Below are positions 61,154-64,000 of a stretch of DNA of 64,000 nucleotides, piece by piece. The position numbers and the translations under genes are program-made. Each line of letters opens with the position of its first letter. The first letter of the stretch is position 1. The notes under the pieces were generated by a model, which was not told where the DNA came from, searched no databases, and saw nothing but the letters and a program-made list of their open reading frames with translations. The DNA lies in contig NZ_PHHD01000001.1 of the NCBI RefSeq assembly GCF_002813445.1, positions 5,332,001-5,396,000 on the forward strand, given 5' to 3'. Source of the DNA: Pseudomonas tolaasii NCPPB 2192. Lineage in GTDB: Bacteria > Pseudomonadota > Gammaproteobacteria > Pseudomonadales > Pseudomonadaceae.

Positions 61154-61408
61154 TTACTTCGCTGCCGCCATGAGCTTGTTGACCTCGCTGCGCACCATGT
61201 TGGAGAACTCCGGCGGCGTCATGCCATCAAGCTCGGCGCGGACCCACTCGGCCCACTTGCCCTTGCGCTTGGCGCGTTCGCCGAACAACCGCGCCGCTTC
61301 CCCCTTGGCCTTGCCCAGGTTGGTTTGCCACAGGTCGTAGAGGCGGGACTTTTCATCTTCCAGCTCGGCGCGTTCGGCGAGGGTTTTGTTGGCGAGATTG
61401 AAGCTCAT
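61154..61408 (-). CDS. Small conserved hypothetical protein, helical
   Basis: 84 residues from MSFNLANKTLAERAELEDEK. Entirely helical and charged, with KAKGEAARLFGERAKRKGKWAEWVRAELDGMTPPEF: a basic amphipathic middle and a PPEF turn. AGGAAA lies 8 bases before the ATG at 61408. I recognise no named domain; it resembles small Pseudomonas proteins of unknown role. Divergent from the DUF883 gene. Confidence 0.65.
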   Translation of the reverse strand: MSFNLANKTLAERAELEDEKSRLYDLWQTNLGKAKGEAARLFGERAKRKGKWAEWVRAELDGMTPPEFSNMVRSEVNKLMAAAK

Positions 61409-61571
61409 GTGGAATTTCCTGCTGCACAAATAGGTGACATCTTACACTGTAGGTCACCGTTTCCTGATCCGGATTTCGTGCAGGTTTTACCTGCGGCAAA
61501 AAAACTGCAACTTTTGGCGACGCCCGACACTCCATTGTTCACTGTCACATTCACCTGCAAGGAGTCACACA

Positions 61572-61892
61572 ATGGCCCGCAAATCTGCCGCCCAAGCCGT
61601 CGAAGATCAAATCAAGGATCAAGCCTTCAGTGAACTGACGGCGCTGATCGAAGAATCAGACAAACTGCTCAAAAGCAGCGCTTCGCTGGTAGGCGAAGAA
61701 GGCGAAACCCTGCGCGAGCAGGTTGCCATCAAACTCAAGCAAGCCCTGGATTCGGTGTCCAATGTGCGCGAGCGCAGCAAGCCGGTGGTGGACGCCACTG
61801 AAACCTATATCGGTGGCCACCCGTGGCAGACCGTAGCGATTTCCGCAGGCTTCGGCCTGGTCGTTGGCCTGTTGCTGGGCCGTCGCAACTGA
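61572..61892 (+). CDS. DUF883 (ElaB/YqjD-like) membrane-anchored protein
   Basis: 106 residues: MARKSAAQAVEDQIKDQAFSE opens an amphipathic helical region (about 10-75), and the C-terminus GGHPWQTVAISAGFGLVVGLLLGRRN is the membrane anchor and RR end diagnostic of the family. ElaB/YqjD proteins bind ribosomes at the inner membrane in stationary phase. AAGGAG lies 7-8 bases before the ATG. A strong terminator follows 6 bases after the stop. Confidence 0.92.
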   Translation: MARKSAAQAVEDQIKDQAFSELTALIEESDKLLKSSASLVGEEGETLREQVAIKLKQALDSVSNVRERSKPVVDATETYIGGHPWQTVAISAGFGLVVGLLLGRRN

Positions 61893-61898
61893 TCGATG

Positions 61899-61930
61899 GC
61901 GGCTGCGCCAGCCCTGGCGCAGCCGCTTTT
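61899..61930 (+). terminator. Rho-independent terminator after DUF883 gene
   Basis: GCGGCTGCGCCA-GCCC-TGGCGCAGCCGC, a perfect 12-bp stem followed by TTTTATT. It also lies 12 bases beyond the convergent dpkA stop. Confidence 0.92.
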
Positions 61931-61942
61931 ATTGAAAGCGTT

Positions 61943-62980
61943 TTACTGCCCCGCCAAGTCCCGCAGCCGCGCCAGTTCCTCAGCATCTACCTCGATACCC
62001 TGCTCATCCGACTTCGCCCGCGTGCGATGCCGACGATCCCCCGGCAAACGCCGCAACCCCGCCGCATGCATCTGCCGCACCAATTCCTGGCTGCGCTCGG
62101 CAAAGCTTTGCCCGGCGGTTTTGCTCGGGTCGATCACAATCACCAACTGACCGGTCCAGGGCGTACGCGCCCCCGGGTGATCGGCCCAGTTGAATTCGAA
62201 AGAGAAATGGCCGCCCGTCAAGGCGGCGGCCAGCAGCTCGACCATCATCGACAGCGCCGAGCCCTTGTGCCCGCCGAACGGCAGCAGCGCGCCGCCTTCG
62301 AGCACGGCCTTGGGGTCCTGGGTCGGTTGGCCAAGGCTATCGACGCCCATGCCCGGCGGCAGGCGCTCGCCCTTGCGTGCGGCAATTTGCACGTCACCGT
62401 GGGCGATGGCACTGGTCGCCAGGTCAAACACGATGGGCAGGCCATCGGCGCGTGGCGCGGCAAATGCGATGGGGTTGGTACCGAACAGCGGCCGGTCGGC
62501 GCCGTGGGGCACCACGCAGGTCATGCTGTTGACCACGCTCAGCGCCACCAGGCCTTCTTCGGCGAAGGGCTCGACATCCGGCCACAGCGCGGCGAAGTGG
62601 TGGGAATTGTGAATCGCCAGCAGGGCGATGCCTGCATTGCGGGCCTTTTCCACCAGCAACGGACGTGCGGCCTCCAGCGCCGGTTGAGCAAACCCGTTGC
62701 AGGCGTCCACTCGCACAAAGCCCGATGCAACATCGGTGATCACCGGCGTGGCTTTGCCATTCACCCAGCCACTGGCAAGGGTGCTCAGGTAACCGGGAAT
62801 ACGAAACACGCCATGGCTATGGGCGCCGTCGCGTTCGGCGCTGGCGCAATTGTGCGCGAGGACCGCGGCCACTTCGGGCGAAGTGCCGTGGCTGACAAAG
62901 ATTGCCTGGAGCAACGCCACCAGTTCGGCAAAACCGATGAGGGCGGTCGAACTGTCAACTACCTGGGACTGGGCAGACAT
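61943..62980 (-). CDS. dpkA: DpkA, delta1-piperideine-2-carboxylate/pyrroline-2-carboxylate reductase
   Basis: 345 residues, malate/L-sulfolactate/L-lactate dehydrogenase-like (Ldh_2) fold. Recognised runs: ERDGAHSHGVFRIPGYLSTL with the catalytic His pair, RVDACNGFAQPALEAAR, IHNSHHFAALWPDVEPF, MTCVVPHGADRPLFGTNPIAF and PFGGHKGSALSMMVELLAAAL. These closely follow the P. syringae/P. putida DpkA sequence as I remember it. It reduces the cyclic imines with NADPH in D-lysine and D-proline breakdown, giving L-pipecolate or L-proline. CGGAGC lies 6 bases before the ATG. Confidence 0.85.
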   Translation of the reverse strand: MSAQSQVVDSSTALIGFAELVALLQAIFVSHGTSPEVAAVLAHNCASAERDGAHSHGVFRIPGYLSTLASGWVNGKATPVITDVASGFVRVDACNGFAQPALEAARPLLVEKARNAGIALLAIHNSHHFAALWPDVEPFAEEGLVALSVVNSMTCVVPHGADRPLFGTNPIAFAAPRADGLPIVFDLATSAIAHGDVQIAARKGERLPPGMGVDSLGQPTQDPKAVLEGGALLPFGGHKGSALSMMVELLAAALTGGHFSFEFNWADHPGARTPWTGQLVIVIDPSKTAGQSFAERSQELVRQMHAAGLRRLPGDRRHRTRAKSDEQGIEVDAEELARLRDLAGQ

Positions 62981-63155
62981 CTGAAGCTCCGATTTTATGA
63001 TTGGAAGGGGCTACGGCTGTGAAATCCAGACCTGTGATTAAACAACGCGGCCCGCGCCTGCTGTCAATGGCGGTTACGGCAAATATCTACCGCTTGCCTG
63101 CCCCTTCACCGCCCTAGCCTGCCCGTAAGTTCCTTTGATAACGGAGTACAAGGCC

Positions 63156-64000
63156 ATGGCACGGGTAACGCCGCCGTATTTTTTCGACGAGTTTTTACGT
63201 CCGCTCAAAAGGGATGAGCCTACCCCGCGCGAGCGTGAACTGGGCCTGACGGTCAAAGACCTGGATTGGCTGCACACGCTCTACTACGCCACCGACGCCG
63301 CCCGGCAAGACAAGGTGCTGCGCACCGCGCCCATGGTGGTTGAAAAATTCGTCGTCACCCCGACAGACGCCGCACCGGTGGCACTGGTGGGCGTGTTCAT
63401 GATGGCTCCCGGCCCGGATGCCGGCAAAGCCTTGCTCTACACGCCCTATGACGGCCTGGAAGTGTTCGAGAGCCGTGACGCGCTGATGGACGAACTTATA
63501 AAAAGGATTAATAAAGAATCCCAAGCCAATGTTTTATTTGATTTTTTATCTATAAGTGAATGTAAAACATTAAGTACCGATAAAGCGCTGACACTCACCG
63601 CGTCGATCATCGAAGGCGCGGTGCAGGAGGATCAGGAACATGCCATTGAGGCAGCCCAGCAGCGTAACCGGCGCGACCTGCTCGATGAGTTGTGCAAGCT
63701 CCCGCCATTGCAGTGGATGCTCGATACGTTGCTCGGGATCATGGCGCGCACCCGCTTCCCTGCACTCGACCAGCGCGACACACAGGTCAACACCTTCGTG
63801 ACGGCACAGGGCGAAAACCGGCGGCGCTGGGTCGGCTCAATCCCGCTGAGTGAAGCGTTGCTGCAGTTTTACGTGAACCACGCCTGGCCCGCCGGGCAAA
63901 CCCGCACCTATGTGAACCCGCGTCATCTCACCACCGGCTTCACGGAAGACCAGGCCCGGCAAGACCTGGAAAACTGGGACAGGCTCATCGAGCAAACCAG
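63156..64000 (+). CDS. N-terminal part of large toxin-like protein, probable DUF6543 family (cut by window edge)
   Basis: 281 codons are visible with no stop. It opens MARVTPPYFFDEFLRPLKRD and continues RERELGLTVKDLDWLHTLYYATDAARQ. A module VALVGVFMMAPGPDAGKALLYTPYDGLEVFESRDALMDEL in outline matches the start of DUF6543 ('dermonecrotic toxin' domain) proteins, which in pseudomonads often continue into leucine-rich repeats and NEL ubiquitin ligase domains; those parts would lie to the right. ACGGAG precedes the ATG by 9 bases. A stretch near 63497-63590 is sharply A/T rich (TTTTATTTGATTTTTTATC), unlike the rest of the gene. No signal peptide. Function is inferred from family only. Confidence 0.55.
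   Translation, partial: MARVTPPYFFDEFLRPLKRDEPTPRERELGLTVKDLDWLHTLYYATDAARQDKVLRTAPMVVEKFVVTPTDAAPVALVGVFMMAPGPDAGKALLYTPYDGLEVFESRDALMDELIKRINKESQANVLFDFLSISECKTLSTDKALTLTASIIEGAVQEDQEHAIEAAQQRNRRDLLDELCKLPPLQWMLDTLLGIMARTRFPALDQRDTQVNTFVTAQGENRRRWVGSIPLSEALLQFYVNHAWPAGQTRTYVNPRHLTTGFTEDQARQDLENWDRLIEQT

Noticed and set aside
63498..63590. A/T-rich stretch as an insertion or promoter inside the right-edge gene
   Set aside because: The reading frame passes through it without a stop and the residues continue a plausible helix; a composition shift within the gene is the simpler reading.

Overview
The window looks like chromosome of a fluorescent-group Pseudomonas. It is GC-rich and shows the typical gene families (MuxABC, mannitol/arabitol mtl operon with 301-residue MtlR, PtxS-Kgu, MexMN, SfnG/SfnB, DpkA, DUF2790, DUF1652). 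Pseudomonas-type REP hairpins (TGTGGGAGC..GGCTTGCC) lie in many gaps. No rRNA, tRNA, CRISPR array, transposase or phage gene was seen.

Layout. 0-5.2 kb: muxABC-type tripartite RND efflux operon on the minus strand (muxC cut by the window edge), preceded by a CpxR-like box. 5.4-5.9: thiol peroxidase tpx. 6.1-7.4: glycosyltransferase. 7.4-22.3: the mannitol/arabitol/glucitol locus mtlR, then mtlEFGKDYZ, split by a 5.1-kb gene for a 1,706-residue toxin-like protein. 22.4-23.4: three small proteins. 23.7-25.9: a short threonine dehydratase with what reads as a complete Ile/Thr transcription attenuator, divergent from a ParD-like antitoxin plus second methionine aminopeptidase. 26.1-29.9: CorA-like transporter, RimK-type ATP-grasp ligase, and divergent GNAT-C39 peptidase fusion. 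29.9-33.4: sulfone/sulfonate sulfur scavenging (sfnG and sfnB divergent, each with a sigma-54 promoter; TauE-type exporter). 33.5-36.2: methyltransferase, secreted DUF3455 protein, ECF sigma and anti-sigma. 36.2-42.7: RstAB-like two-component system divergent from a mexMN-type RND pump. 42.8-43.4: DUF1345 membrane protein.

43.5-50.2 kb is an accessory block, visibly more A/T rich: an autotransporter and two large Ig-like beta-sandwich proteins of unknown function. 50.4-55.6: 2-ketogluconate utilisation (ptxS-kguEKTD) with two identical PtxS operators. 55.6-63.0: chemoreceptor, NCS2 nucleobase permease, LEA lipoprotein, acetyltransferase, nitrilase, small conserved proteins, DUF883 protein and DpkA. 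At 63.2 kb a second large toxin-like gene (probable DUF6543 family) begins and runs off the window.

Overall this is a catabolic and stress/efflux core segment into which three accessory items are set: the toxin inside the mtl locus, the autotransporter/Ig-like block, and the right-edge toxin-like gene. The least expected regulatory signals are the threonine-dehydratase attenuator, the ParD-MAP operator and the RstA-like and CpxR-like boxes at the two efflux operons. All product names are from reading the sequence; no database search was run.
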